Assembly: GCA_039725955.1 (NCBI GenBank) | Contig: CP091034.1 | Coordinates: 186,001-250,000, forward strand | Source: Sinorhizobium sp. B11 | GTDB taxonomy: Bacteria > Pseudomonadota > Alphaproteobacteria > Rhizobiales > Rhizobiaceae | Length of the DNA stretch: 64,000 nucleotides | Direction of reading: 5' to 3' | Part shown: one piece after another, positions 1-9,158 of the stretch | Numbering within the stretch: the first letter of the stretch is position 1 | How the letters are laid out: each line of letters begins with the position of its first letter | Made by a program: the position numbers and the translations under genes | Notes under the pieces: model-generated | Databases searched by the model: none | What the model saw: only the letters and a program-made list of their open reading frames with translations | Told to the model about the DNA's origin: nothing

Positions 1-392
1 GCCAGATAGGCGCGGTGCGTCAGGCCATCTCCTTCGAGAAATTCGAGCAGCCGGACCTGGTAATCCTGCTCTCGCACACTGACGGGGACGATCTCGTGGC
101 CCTCGGTGGAAGCCATCACGTTTGGAACACGTGGCGCATCCGCCTTGGCGCGCAGATGACGAAGCGCCGCATTCTGCGCTTCGAGCTCCTGGGTCTCGTA
201 GGCGGCATGGCAGATCTTCAGCACATAGCGGCCGTCTTCCGTGTCGAGCCGGTAATTGCGATCCTGCTGGCTGCCGAGCTCCGACAGCGTGCCGGAAAGC
301 CCGTAATGAGTAAGGAGGATATCCGCGGCCTCGGAAGCGGTAACATCGGGGCGCGGTAGCGCCATGCGGTCAAGAAGCGCTTCGTCGGTCAT
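1..392 (-). CDS. Phosphotransferase (APH-like) N-terminus, partial
   Basis: The gene runs off the left edge; about 130 N-terminal residues are present. The start is an ATG whose A is at 392, preceded by a GGAGGGG ribosome binding site. The translation begins MTDEALLDRMALPRP. It carries the glycine-containing stretch LGSQQDRNYRL (about 39-49), then YVLKI (56-60) whose Lys could be the kinase beta-3 lysine, and a hinge-like VRLLEFLEG. This matches the N-lobe of aminoglycoside/choline-type phosphotransferases. In rhizobia such a domain often forms the front of a long fusion with a class III aminotransferase, but that cannot be verified here. The substrate is unknown. Confidence 0.6.
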   Translation of the reverse strand, partial: MTDEALLDRMALPRPDVTASEAADILLTHYGLSGTLSELGSQQDRNYRLDTEDGRYVLKICHAAYETQELEAQNAALRHLRAKADAPRVPNVMASTEGHEIVPVSVREQDYQVRLLEFLEGDGLTHRAYL

Positions 393-503
393 GGCACCCC
401 TCCGCGGCATGATTCGATTACCTAATGAAACAGATAATCAAGCACTTGCCGACAAGCAACGGAAGATTGTGCCAGCCGAGGATTGGAAGGAGGGGTCCTT
501 GGT

Positions 504-1388
504 TCAACCCATGCGTTCGGAGGCGTAGCTTCCGGGACTCGCCGGGAAGACGATCGTGCGGTTGCCGTTGAGGAAGACGCGGCGGTGGATATGCGCATGG
601 ATGGCGCGCGCCAGTACCTGGCTTTCGACATCACGGCCGATCGAGACATAGTCTTCGGCGCTTTGTGCATGGGTAATGCGGGCCGTGTCCTGCTCGATGA
701 TCGGGCCTTCGTCGAGATCGGCCGTCACGTAATGCGCCGTGGCACCGATCAGCTTTACGCCGCGCTCATAGGCCTGCTTGTAGGGGTTGGCGCCCTTGAA
801 GCTCGGCAAGAAGGAGTGGTGGATGTTGATGATGCGGCCTGACATCTTCTTGCACATGGCATCGGAGAGAACCTGCATGTAGCGAGCAAGCACGATGAGT
901 TCGGTGCCCGTCTGCTCGACGATGTCGAGGATCTGGGCTTCGGCCTGCGGCTTGTTTTCCTTCGTCACCTTGATGTGGTGGAAGGGAATGTCGTGGTTGA
1001 CCACAACCTTCTGGTATTCGAAATGGTTGGAGACGACGCCGACGATATCGATCGGCAGCGCGCCGATCTTCCAGCGGTAGAGCAGGTCGTTGAGACAGTG
1101 GCCGAAGCGGGAGACCATCAGAAGCACCTTCAGGCGCTCGCTCCCGTCATGTACTTGCGCGTCCATGCCGAACTTCTCGTAGATCGGTTTGAAGCCTTCG
1201 CGGATCTCGGCAAGCGACACACCCTCTTCCGAAATGAAGCTGACGCGCATGAAGAACTTGCCGGTATCGAGGTCGTCGAACTGCGAACTATCGATGATGT
1301 TGCAACCCTTTTCGGCGAGGTAGGTCGAAATCGCCGCCACGACGCCGCGCGTCGACTTGCAGGTTACCGTCAATACATAGTCCGTCAT
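504..1388 (-). CDS. purU: Formyltetrahydrofolate deformylase
   Basis: Hydrolyses 10-formyl-THF to formate and THF in the cytoplasm, feeding formate to purine synthesis and balancing one-carbon pools. The protein has 294 residues, normal for PurU. An N-terminal ACT domain (about 5-80, TCKSTRGVVAAISTYLAEKG) is followed by a formyltransferase-fold domain (about 86-285). The catalytic motif INIHHSFLPSFKGANPY lies near 187-203 and the DEGPI motif near 226-230. The ATG has a GGAGAGAGGGAAGAGG leader. Upstream at 1468-1481 lies a TGCAAT-AA-ATTGCA inverted repeat that could belong to its promoter. It appears to be transcribed alone. Confidence 0.95.
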   Translation of the reverse strand: MTDYVLTVTCKSTRGVVAAISTYLAEKGCNIIDSSQFDDLDTGKFFMRVSFISEEGVSLAEIREGFKPIYEKFGMDAQVHDGSERLKVLLMVSRFGHCLNDLLYRWKIGALPIDIVGVVSNHFEYQKVVVNHDIPFHHIKVTKENKPQAEAQILDIVEQTGTELIVLARYMQVLSDAMCKKMSGRIINIHHSFLPSFKGANPYKQAYERGVKLIGATAHYVTADLDEGPIIEQDTARITHAQSAEDYVSIGRDVESQVLARAIHAHIHRRVFLNGNRTIVFPASPGSYASERMG

Positions 1389-1601
1389 GTCCTCTTCCCT
1401 CTCTCCAGCCGCCGGCCGTGCTTAGATCAAAGCCGCAGCCTCGAACAGGCCGGCAAGCTTTCATTTCTGCAATAAATTGCAAGCCGAACCTTCATGCCTG
1501 TGGCATTTGCTTTCATGACCGCAAGCTTATGACACGCCACGCAGAACTCCGTTCTGCCTGCGCCGTTCGAAATCCCGTCCTCGCCTTCTGATATTTTGAG
1601 G

Positions 1602-2619
1602 TCAGGTGGCTGGCCGGCTGGCGATCCGGACTTTTCTGCGTGGGGTGATGATTTCGTGAATGATCGCTCCCACGATGGAAGAGAGCACGAGGCATAGGAT
1701 CACGAAGATGACAGGCTGCTGAAGCACGCCGATCGGGAAATGATTGGCGATGATCCGGAGAAACGCCAGTGTGAAGGCATGCGTGATGTAGATCTCGTAG
1801 GAGGCGTCGCCGAGATAGTTGAGCCAGCGGACAAAGGGAAGTTTCGAAAAATCGATCGAAACAGCGCTATAGACGATGAAGACTGCCGGTATGCCCCATG
1901 CATAATAACGATCCTCGGGCCGCACCAGATCCTCGTTGATGAAGAGGAAGGCGAAGCCGACGGCAAGCAAAACCCAGGCCCAGTGCTGCGGCAGCAGCAG
2001 CTTCTGGCCATAGAGCCAGCCGAGCGCCGCACCGGCCAGGAATTCCAGGATGATGGGTTGGCCGTAGAATTTGGTGGCGGTCGTTTCCGGCAGCAAATGG
2101 CAGACGATCAGGATGGTTGCAAAGGCGCCGAACAGAGCAGGCAGCCGATAGTCCTCGCGGATCGGCAATAGCAGCGCGAAGACGAAATAGAAGAACATCT
2201 CATAATTCAGCGTCCAGCCGGGCACGATGACGGGAGCGATCATCGTCGGGTCGACCGGATTGATCCACGGCAGGAACAGCATCGAGGCCATGAGATGCGG
2301 CAGATCGAAAGCGGTAGACTTGAGAAGCGACGGTGCGATAAGCGCGACAGCCGCCGAAAATAGCGTCGCCAGCCAGTAGAGCGGCACGATCCTCTTGGCG
2401 CGCTTGCGGGCGAAATCGGCCGGCGTCATGTTTCGTCCGCTTGTCGTCAGCCACATCACGAAGCCGCTGAGCACGAAGAAGATATCGACACCCGTTTCGC
2501 CATAAATGAACGAGGTCGCGTCGATGGCGGGATTGACCTTGGCAAGCTGCAGAATGGCATGGAAAAAAAACGACCATCAGCGCCGCGATGGCACGCAGAT
2601 ATTGCAGCTGGACAAGCAT
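1602..2619 (-). pseudogene. Acyltransferase 3 family membrane protein, frameshifted
   Basis: The family O-acetylates exported polysaccharides (OafA/ExoZ type). The reading frame is split. It starts at an ATG at 2619 with an upstream GGGAG and reads MLVQLQYLRAIAALMVVFF. It then leaves frame at a run of eight A on the plus strand (2563-2570). With one base removed the frame continues HAILQLAKVNPAID and on through VLSGFVMWLTT, the typical family motif, to the stop at 1602. The downstream part (from residue MLSGFVMW) has about eight hydrophobic segments and RKRAKRIVPLYWLAT. The intact protein would be about 338 residues. The gene follows the Wzy-like gene closely, so the likely target is the same polysaccharide. 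Sequencing error, phase variation or decay are all possible. Confidence 0.75.
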
Positions 2620-2672
2620 CTGATGTCTTGCTCCCACAGGCTTTGCGGATCGCCCGTCGGGCAGCCGCTTCG

Positions 2673-3944
2673 TCAACTCAATACATTTGCCGGACGATCC
2701 TGCCGGATGCGTGGCGTGTCGCGGAAACGCATGAACCCGATGACAAGCCAGAGAAGGCCGGCGATCTTCATCGAGAAGATTGCCGTTCCCCCGATCATCA
2801 TATTCAGAAAAATGAAAAGAGAAAGTGAATGGGCGCAGCGCTTCTGCGCCGGGCTGGTGCCCGCGGGAAACAGACAGACGAACAGCCAGAAGGCGATGAC
2901 TCCGAAGACCGTGGCGCCGTAGACGAGATAGACGTAGCCGCTGTCGGCGAATTCGGCGACTTTATCGACCGAAAGCCCGAGGATCGCCAGCGGATCGAGA
3001 TCCATCAGCTTCTTCATCGTCAGATTGATGCGCCCGGTGAAATTGTCGCCGATCGCATTGGGGTCCTTTGTGTAGACGAGGAAGCCGGCGCAAACGATGA
3101 GCGGCATCAGCGCCAGATTGAAGGCCTTGGGGATTTTCGGAAAGACGAAATAACCGCCGATACAGCAGATGCAGAAGATGAGCATCGTGCGGGTATCGTT
3201 GGTCGTCAGGATCAGCAGCGCTGTCGCAATGGCGAGCGCCCGGTCGAGCCGCGTCAGCCGGTCCCACATCGAAATAAGGTAGACCGCGATCACGCCGCAG
3301 AAATTGGCAAGCGACACCTGCTCCAGGAAGATCGACGAGGAGCGGTGGTCGATGATGCCGAAGGAGAATCGGCCGGGAAAACCGAGCGCATTCTGAAACA
3401 GGCCGGTCGTGTTGAAGCTGAGCGGCTTCAGCCCGCGCGTGTTTGCGAAATAGTCCGAGGGATGCACGATACTGACATAGAAGGGCACGCTGATGATCTC
3501 GAAGATCAGGAACAGCAGCACCATGAAACAGGCCACCCGGAAGATCAGTTTGAGCGTCCGCTCGTTGCACCAGCCGCCAAGCCCCGTGAAGCAGAAGATG
3601 ATCAGGACGTTGCGGAGATGATCGATAAAGGCCATGCGGTTGATCGCGCTGACATAGATCGTCACGATCAGCGTGAAGAGCATGAACAGGAAGGCTGGAA
3701 GGTCTTCCTCATAAATCCCCTTGTGCAGGATGTAGATGATTGCGCTTGCCATGATCAGGCCTTCGCTGGCCGCCACATGCGTCATCGAAAGCGGCATGAC
3801 GTTGTGATTTATGAAGGCCAGGATGCCGTTATAGAGAACCGAGAGCAGCCCGAGGATCAGAACGGGATAATCGAGACGCGAAGCCGGGCTGGTTGCATCG
3901 GCAACCGTTTCGAATCTTGTACCTGTCTCTCCGACTGCTGCCAT
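2673..3944 (-). CDS. ExoQ/Wzy-like polysaccharide polymerase
   Basis: A 423-residue integral membrane protein with some ten to twelve hydrophobic segments, beginning LDYPVLILGLLSVLYNGILA, and a longer periplasmic stretch around 165-205 (HPSDYFANTRGLKPLSF). This is the layout of O-antigen ligase/Wzy-type polymerases such as ExoQ, which join repeat units in the periplasm. Its ATG lies one base after the stop of the upstream GH5 gene, so the two are probably translationally coupled. Its stop lies about 50 bases before the acyltransferase start. Sequence conservation in this family is low, so the exact glycan cannot be named. Assignment to the broad family is fairly secure. Confidence 0.75.
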   Translation of the reverse strand: MAAVGETGTRFETVADATSPASRLDYPVLILGLLSVLYNGILAFINHNVMPLSMTHVAASEGLIMASAIIYILHKGIYEEDLPAFLFMLFTLIVTIYVSAINRMAFIDHLRNVLIIFCFTGLGGWCNERTLKLIFRVACFMVLLFLIFEIISVPFYVSIVHPSDYFANTRGLKPLSFNTTGLFQNALGFPGRFSFGIIDHRSSSIFLEQVSLANFCGVIAVYLISMWDRLTRLDRALAIATALLILTTNDTRTMLIFCICCIGGYFVFPKIPKAFNLALMPLIVCAGFLVYTKDPNAIGDNFTGRINLTMKKLMDLDPLAILGLSVDKVAEFADSGYVYLVYGATVFGVIAFWLFVCLFPAGTSPAQKRCAHSLSLFIFLNMMIGGTAIFSMKIAGLLWLVIGFMRFRDTPRIRQDRPANVLS

Positions 3945-3945
3945 G

Positions 3946-5001
3946 TCACTTCTCCGCCGGCTTTACCGCCGCGCAGTCGGGCGCATGTTTGGGTACCATC
4001 TGCTCAAGCAGACGCATTTGCGGGCGCTCGGGCGTGTCACGCGGCTGTACGTTGAACGGTTCGGTGGCCGGCCACCATTCTCCAGCCGCCCAGTAGGAGA
4101 AACCGATCCACGCATCGCTATTGTCGGACATGGTGGTGAGCATCGTCTTCAGGCCATCGAGGCAATCTGCATTGGCAGACGCGCCGAATTCACCGAGGAA
4201 GCCGCGTTTGCCGTTCTTCTTTAGCCAACTGGTCACGTTGGTGATGGCATCGGTCGCGGCCTTTGCGCCCTCGCAGGTCTCGTGCGTGCCCGAAGAATCC
4301 GCGTCGAGATACTGATGAAATTCATAGGCGTAGAAATCGAGCGGATCACGCACGCCGAGCATGACGGTTCCGTTCGCGCCGCCGATCACATCGGTTTCCC
4401 AGCTTGCAGCTCCGCTCCAGGCCGTACCGGGAACGAGGATGAGATTGCGTGCGCCTACCGCCCGAATGCCGCGGATCGCAGCATTGGCGGCTTTCAGCCA
4501 ATCGGCCGCGGGAATGTCATGCGGCTCGTTCATCAGCCCGAAGAGCACGCCATCGTGATTGGCAAATTCGACGGAAAGCCGAGCCCAAAAATCGGCGAAG
4601 GCTGCGTTCGTCGCCGGCGGCTTGCCGATCTGATCCTTGTCGTAATAGCCGAAATTATGCGGATCGAGCAGCACACTCATCTTGTGCTTGCGAACCAGCG
4701 CGACCGTATCCTTCAAGCGCTGCAGTTCATCATCGTCAAGCCGTGCACCGAGCTTCGGCTGAAGCCGCTCCCAGCGGAAGGGCAGGCGGATGATCGTCAT
4801 GCCCTTCTTCGCGAAATAGCTGATCGTTTCTTCGGTCGGGTAGGTGTAGTTCGTGCCGTAGACGCCACCGCGTTCGCCATATTCGCCGCCGGAGAGATTG
4901 ACCCCGTAATAGCAAAGCGGTGCCTCGGTGGCATGAGCGATGGACGAAACGGCCGTAACGGCGGCAACCAGCAGCCCGTGCAGCAGTCTTTTCCGTCTCA
5001 T
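3946..5001 (-). CDS. Secreted glycoside hydrolase family 5 (endoglucanase-like)
   Basis: A 351-residue exported glycanase. The chosen ATG at 5001 has GAGG seven bases upstream and gives a clean signal peptide (MRRKRLLHGLLVAAVTAV, cleavage near HATEA); an in-frame start further up would spoil it. The GH5 acid/base glutamate is in GLMNEPHD (Glu159) and the nucleophile in GFLGEFGAS (Glu271). HQYLD supplies the conserved active-site His (about 229). The enzyme should cut beta-1,4-linked glucan in the periplasm or outside the cell. It is the first gene of a tight GH5-polymerase-acyltransferase operon, which suggests trimming or release of the polysaccharide made by its neighbours rather than nutrient use. 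Confidence 0.88.
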   Translation of the reverse strand: MRRKRLLHGLLVAAVTAVSSIAHATEAPLCYYGVNLSGGEYGERGGVYGTNYTYPTEETISYFAKKGMTIIRLPFRWERLQPKLGARLDDDELQRLKDTVALVRKHKMSVLLDPHNFGYYDKDQIGKPPATNAAFADFWARLSVEFANHDGVLFGLMNEPHDIPAADWLKAANAAIRGIRAVGARNLILVPGTAWSGAASWETDVIGGANGTVMLGVRDPLDFYAYEFHQYLDADSSGTHETCEGAKAATDAITNVTSWLKKNGKRGFLGEFGASANADCLDGLKTMLTTMSDNSDAWIGFSYWAAGEWWPATEPFNVQPRDTPERPQMRLLEQMVPKHAPDCAAVKPAEK

Positions 5002-5131
5002 GGCTATCCTCGCGGGGTCGCGGCAGGTCGCCACGTCGGCTTCGATGCCTGCATCTTAACGGTCCGTTAGCTAAGAATTTCTAAAGTCGCTCCTGCTTGG
5101 CCATGCTTTCTCGCCGGGCGGATGCGGTGTT

Positions 5132-6754
5132 ATGAAACAATATGACGGGAACAGGGTGAGCCGCTTGCCTGCCTGGCGCAGTTATGAGTCGTCTCAGCCT
5201 GCGCCTGAAGGCACTCGTGCGCGCAGCCCGATCATCCGGCCGACAGATTTCGTTCCGCCCCCACCGCCTCCCGAGCCCGCTCCGCCTCCGGTTCGGCCGG
5301 CAGCGTCGGAAAGCCGTCCTGCCGGGCCGCTCCGCGGCGATATTCCTGTCGTGCCCGAAACCGTTTCAACGCCGGAACCCGTTGTCGAGCAGACATCTGT
5401 TGTCGCCGAACCCTTGCTGGATATCAGATCTGCGGTTGCCGCCATCTGGAGCCGGCGCCTGATTATTGCCGGTCTTTGCCTCGTCGGTGCCGCTGCCGGT
5501 GCGGTGATCGCGCCTCGTATCCCGCAGAAATTCACCGCCGTTGCCGCCCTCTATTTCGATCCACGCCAGATCGGTCTTGCCGACAGCGGCTCACAGAATG
5601 CAGCGCCGTCGCCGGAAATGATTTCGACGCTGATCGACAGCCAGGTTCAACTGCTGACCTCGGGCAACGTATTGCGTCGCGTAGCCGATGCTATGAAGCT
5701 CGATCAGGATCCGGAATTCACCGGTGGCAGGACAGACGGTGCTGCCATCATCGGCACTCTTCAGAAGGCTCTGCTGATCACGCGCGAGAACAATACTTAC
5801 GTCGTCTCGCTCGCCGCAACGACGCGGGACCCGGAAAAGTCCGCAAAGCTCGCCAATCAGGTCGTCACCTCCTTCATGCAGGAGGAAAGCAGCGCATCGA
5901 CCGGTCTTTACGAAACTACCTCGTCAGCACTCGACGGTCGCCTCGACGATCTGCGCCGGAAAGTGCAGGAAGCGGAGCAGGCGGTCGAAACCTTCCGCGC
6001 CGACAACGACATGGCGGCGACCGAGGGCAATCTGATTTCCGATCAGCGTCTTTCGTCCCTGAATACGCTGCTCGTTACCGCCCAGGAAAAGACTATTCAG
6101 GCTAAGGCCCGCGCCGATGCCGCTGCAAATCTGCGGGTCGAAGATGTCGTCGCAGGCAGCCAGACGGATGGCGCCACGGGTACATCACCGCTCGTCAGCC
6201 TGCGGCAGCAATACGCCGCCCAGGCCGCAGTCGTCGGCAGTCTGCAGAGCCAGATGGGTTCGCGCCATCCGCGCCTTCAGGCTGCGCGCTCTTCGCTGGG
6301 TAGCATCGGAGCGGAAATCAAAGACGAACTCCAACGCGTCGCGACTTCGGCAAGGGCAGAATACGAACAGGCGAAGAAGGCCGAGGACGATATCGCCAAG
6401 GAGCTGGCGGTACAGAAAGCCCTGCAGGCCACGACCTCGGACAAGCAGGTGCAGTTGAACGAGCTGCAGCGCAAGGCGACGGCCGCCCGCGAACTCTACG
6501 AATCAGTTCTGAAGCGTTCCGGCGAGACCAGCGAAGAGCAGAACCTCAGCCAGAGCAATATCCGCGTCGTCTCCCCCGCAGAAGTTCCCGTGAAGGCAGA
6601 TGGGCCGAGCAAGAAAGTCATCATGGTCGCTGGCATGATCGGTGGCTTGCTTGCAGGCTTTGCTGTCGGCGCCGGTTTTGCGATCCTCGCCGGCCTCTTT
6701 TCTCATCCGACCATCAGAAGCTATTTCCGCAAGCCCGTCCGCGCGTCCGCTTGA
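5132..6754 (+). CDS. Wzz/GumC-type polysaccharide chain-length or export protein
   Basis: A 540-residue inner-membrane polysaccharide co-polymerase. Residues 1-100 are cytoplasmic and strongly proline-rich, including a run of six prolines at 42-47. TM1 is at about 108-127 (RLIIAGLCLVGAAAGAV). A periplasmic Wzz domain with long coiled coil spans about 130-490, and TM2 is at about 505-528 (VIMVAGMIGGLLAGFAVGAG). No C-terminal tyrosine-kinase domain is present, unlike ExoP. It is divergent from the GH5-polymerase operon, as expected for one assembly pathway: chain-length control by this protein, polymerisation by the ExoQ-like protein. The ATG has only a weak ribosome binding site. A proline-rich cytoplasmic N-terminus is unusual and may bind a partner. 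Confidence 0.85.
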   Translation: MKQYDGNRVSRLPAWRSYESSQPAPEGTRARSPIIRPTDFVPPPPPPEPAPPPVRPAASESRPAGPLRGDIPVVPETVSTPEPVVEQTSVVAEPLLDIRSAVAAIWSRRLIIAGLCLVGAAAGAVIAPRIPQKFTAVAALYFDPRQIGLADSGSQNAAPSPEMISTLIDSQVQLLTSGNVLRRVADAMKLDQDPEFTGGRTDGAAIIGTLQKALLITRENNTYVVSLAATTRDPEKSAKLANQVVTSFMQEESSASTGLYETTSSALDGRLDDLRRKVQEAEQAVETFRADNDMAATEGNLISDQRLSSLNTLLVTAQEKTIQAKARADAAANLRVEDVVAGSQTDGATGTSPLVSLRQQYAAQAAVVGSLQSQMGSRHPRLQAARSSLGSIGAEIKDELQRVATSARAEYEQAKKAEDDIAKELAVQKALQATTSDKQVQLNELQRKATAARELYESVLKRSGETSEEQNLSQSNIRVVSPAEVPVKADGPSKKVIMVAGMIGGLLAGFAVGAGFAILAGLFSHPTIRSYFRKPVRASA

Positions 6755-6824
6755 TGGCAGCCTCCAATCTTCCTACATCCAGAATATGGGCACCGTAAGA
6801 AGTGTGCCCATGAGAGAGGTTATG

Positions 6825-7151
6825 ATGCGGTTCGCTGCGATTGTCCTGCTGTCGCTTGTTGCCGGCGCGTCCGCTGCGCCCGCGTCTGCCATAGACTGGC
6901 AGAATTCCGGCAAGCAGGCCGTGCAGCCGCTCTATCCCTACAAGGATCTTCCGGGCGTGAAGGCGCGGCCAGACAAGAAGGTGGAAGAATCCTACGACTG
7001 CCACACCGAAACGGTGCAGATTCGCCGCCGCTACGACGAGATCTTCCGCTCCGGCGGCATGCCGACGCTGATGTATGTCTGCGAACGCGACGGCGTGATT
7101 TCGATGGATAGCCGCGTGCCGCTGCGCGGCCATTACCAGCCGGTGCGCTGA
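6825..7151 (+). CDS. Small secreted protein of unknown function
   Basis: A 108-residue protein with a signal peptide (MRFAAIVLLSLVAGASAAPASA). The mature part is rich in charged residues with two cysteines (SYDCHTETVQ and MYVCERDG) that could form a disulfide. The ATG at 6825 is six bases after AGAGAGG; an ATG three bases earlier is less well spaced. It lies about 70 bases after the chain-length gene on the same strand and may be co-transcribed, so a periplasmic role near polysaccharide export is possible. I do not recognise the family. Confidence 0.6.
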   Translation: MRFAAIVLLSLVAGASAAPASAIDWQNSGKQAVQPLYPYKDLPGVKARPDKKVEESYDCHTETVQIRRRYDEIFRSGGMPTLMYVCERDGVISMDSRVPLRGHYQPVR

Positions 7152-7258
7152 AAGCCGGGCGGTTTCTGCGCTGCGATTGTGTCCGAAGATCCTGACGACG
7201 TCATAATCGTTCAGCGACTTGACGGCGATTGCGAGCAATCTTCCTGCAGCACTACACC

Positions 7259-8083
7259 TTAGCCAGCGGGCCGAAATGCCAATTGCGGTACCTCGCCACC
7301 AACGATGCGGTCGGCGAACGACAGACTGGACAGACCGTATCGTTGATACAGCTCATTGTCCTGATTTGCCCGGAATTCCGCCTGATCGGACGGTGAAGAG
7401 AAATATTTCCCGATCAGCAGCGGCAGGCGAATGGTTTTAAGATTCTTTTGCTGGAATACATGCCAGAACAGCGCATCGCCGACGGATCTGATCGGGGATC
7501 CGTCGCCAAAATAGCTCGGATAATATTTCCCGACCATCTTCGGGCTCCACAGCGTAGCCGGACCAAAAGTGCCGCGCTCGCCAGTGCCCGATCCAAGCCT
7601 CAGGCGTTCACGTGGCCTCGGAGGCCAGTCCGGCGCAAATTCGGATGCCGTCAGTATCGGCGCTTTGAAAGGCTCATCCAGATGGGAATTGTCAAAGCAG
7701 ACCAGCCACTCGCCTCCAACCATTCCGGCAGAAGATGCGCACGCCGCTCCGACCAGGAGCTCGACCGCATTTGTGGCCAGGCGGTCGTCCATATTCAGGT
7801 TCATCACGAACAATGAATTGCTCAATGCCACCGCTGCCGACCAGGCCTCATAGATCGAGAGCGGTTGGGAAAAGACGTAACAGTCCGCGTCCAGCCATTC
7901 GGGCGGCATATCACCATTGTCGAAAATATAGATGATGCGCACGTCAACACTTTGCTGGCGCAGGTTGATGTAGTGCGACTTCAGCAGGTCCAGCTTGTTG
8001 TTCTGGCGGTGCCATACCGCGCAGAACACGGTCACCAGCGCGGTCCCATGATCACTCTGCGTCCTTGCTTTAATAAAATGCAT
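7259..8083 (-). CDS. Putative GT-A type glycosyltransferase
   Basis: A 274-residue protein. The ATG at 8083 is chosen because AGGAA lies ten bases upstream; the open frame extends a further 131 codons but would then cover the divergent SDR gene's start. The N-terminus (TALVTVFCAVWHRQNNKLDLL) reads like the first strand of a GT-A fold, with IIYIFDNGD and NLNMDDRLA as candidate nucleotide- and metal-binding segments (a DxD-like MDD). No signal peptide or membrane segment is seen. It is divergent from the SDR gene at 8367 and sits at the left edge of the glycan locus. The donor and acceptor are unknown. Confidence 0.55.
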   Translation of the reverse strand: MHFIKARTQSDHGTALVTVFCAVWHRQNNKLDLLKSHYINLRQQSVDVRIIYIFDNGDMPPEWLDADCYVFSQPLSIYEAWSAAVALSNSLFVMNLNMDDRLATNAVELLVGAACASSAGMVGGEWLVCFDNSHLDEPFKAPILTASEFAPDWPPRPRERLRLGSGTGERGTFGPATLWSPKMVGKYYPSYFGDGSPIRSVGDALFWHVFQQKNLKTIRLPLLIGKYFSSPSDQAEFRANQDNELYQRYGLSSLSFADRIVGGEVPQLAFRPAG

Positions 8084-8366
8084 CTCAGGCAATTCCTTTC
8101 GCGCAAGGTTCGCGCATGGCAGAGGCGGCATTGGTGTTAACCATGAAGGAGATGGCATGAGCCGGGCATTCGCGTCAATTGCCGTGGTTGGAAATCCTGG
8201 GGGCGGCCACCCGGTCATCTGAAGTCGGCTTTTTAACGTGTTCGTTGTGTCGCGAAGGGACGCGCCCCAGCGGGAAATAAGGAAATTGGATGCAGCAAAA
8301 GCGCGACCTGACCTCTGCCAGCCGAAGGCTCCCGGCAGGGTGCGCAGTTCATCGAGAGGTGCGTCC

Positions 8367-9158
8367 ATGCGGGTCCTGGTAACCGGGGCGGGCGGCATTC
8401 TGGGCAGGCATGTTATCAGGCATTTCGCCCAATTTGCGCCAGGCGCCGATGTGATCGCCAATAAGGCGGACCTCACGGATATCGAAGCGTTGCGAGCGGC
8501 GATCTCTGCCCTTCAGCCGATCGATAAGGTTGTTCATCTGGCAGCTTTGGTGCCGGTGGCATCGGTCAAGGCAGACCCTGCCCGTGCCTATGCCGTGAAT
8601 GTCGGCGGTACGATCAATCTTCTCTCGGCGCTCGAGGCGCACCCGGCAACGTTCCTCTACTGCTCATCGAGCCATATCTATGCGCCGTCGGACCTGCCGA
8701 TAGCTGAGGACGCCGAAAAGGCGCCACCTTCCTTCTACGGAAGGACAAAATGGGTCGGCGAGAGCGTTGCGGCCGACATTTGCGAGGCATCCGGCCGCGC
8801 TTTCTGTGCGGCACGTGTTTTCTCGATTCACGATCCAGCGCAAACCGGTTCGTTCCTTCGGCCGTCCATCGAGCGTCGGCTGGCAGAAGAGGACCTGAGC
8901 CGACCCTTCATGCTTCCGGGCGGTGACAGCGTCAGGGATTTTCTGCCGGCTGAGGATGCGGCAGAGCTTGTCGTGCGCCTCGCCCTTTCCTCCGCAACGG
9001 GGCCGGTCAATGTCGGCTCCGGCCGTGGCACAACCATCCGCGATTTCGTTCAGGGTTTCAGCTCCCAGCCCCTCGATATCAGGGCGACCGGCGGCTCGGA
9101 CACTCTCGTCGCCGATATCTCACGGCTTAGACAATTATTAGGAGACTTTGATGTCTGA
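8367..9158 (+). CDS. NAD-dependent epimerase/dehydratase (extended SDR)
   Basis: A 263-residue nucleotide-sugar-type SDR. The start ATG at 8367 has GAGAGG eight bases upstream and opens directly into the Rossmann strand MRVLVTGAGGILGRHVI (GxxGxxG). The catalytic region shows LYCSSSHIYAP (Ser/Thr) and FYGRTKWVGE (YxxxK). The C-terminal part (VRDFLPAEDAAELVV, GPVNVGSGRGTTI) fits sugar-nucleotide epimerases or reductases. At 263 residues it is short for the family (usually 310-340), so it may be a 4-ketoreductase rather than a full epimerase. Its end overlaps the next glycosyltransferase start by eight bases. The substrate is unknown, but context points to a deoxysugar. Confidence 0.75.
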   Translation: MRVLVTGAGGILGRHVIRHFAQFAPGADVIANKADLTDIEALRAAISALQPIDKVVHLAALVPVASVKADPARAYAVNVGGTINLLSALEAHPATFLYCSSSHIYAPSDLPIAEDAEKAPPSFYGRTKWVGESVAADICEASGRAFCAARVFSIHDPAQTGSFLRPSIERRLAEEDLSRPFMLPGGDSVRDFLPAEDAAELVVRLALSSATGPVNVGSGRGTTIRDFVQGFSSQPLDIRATGGSDTLVADISRLRQLLGDFDV

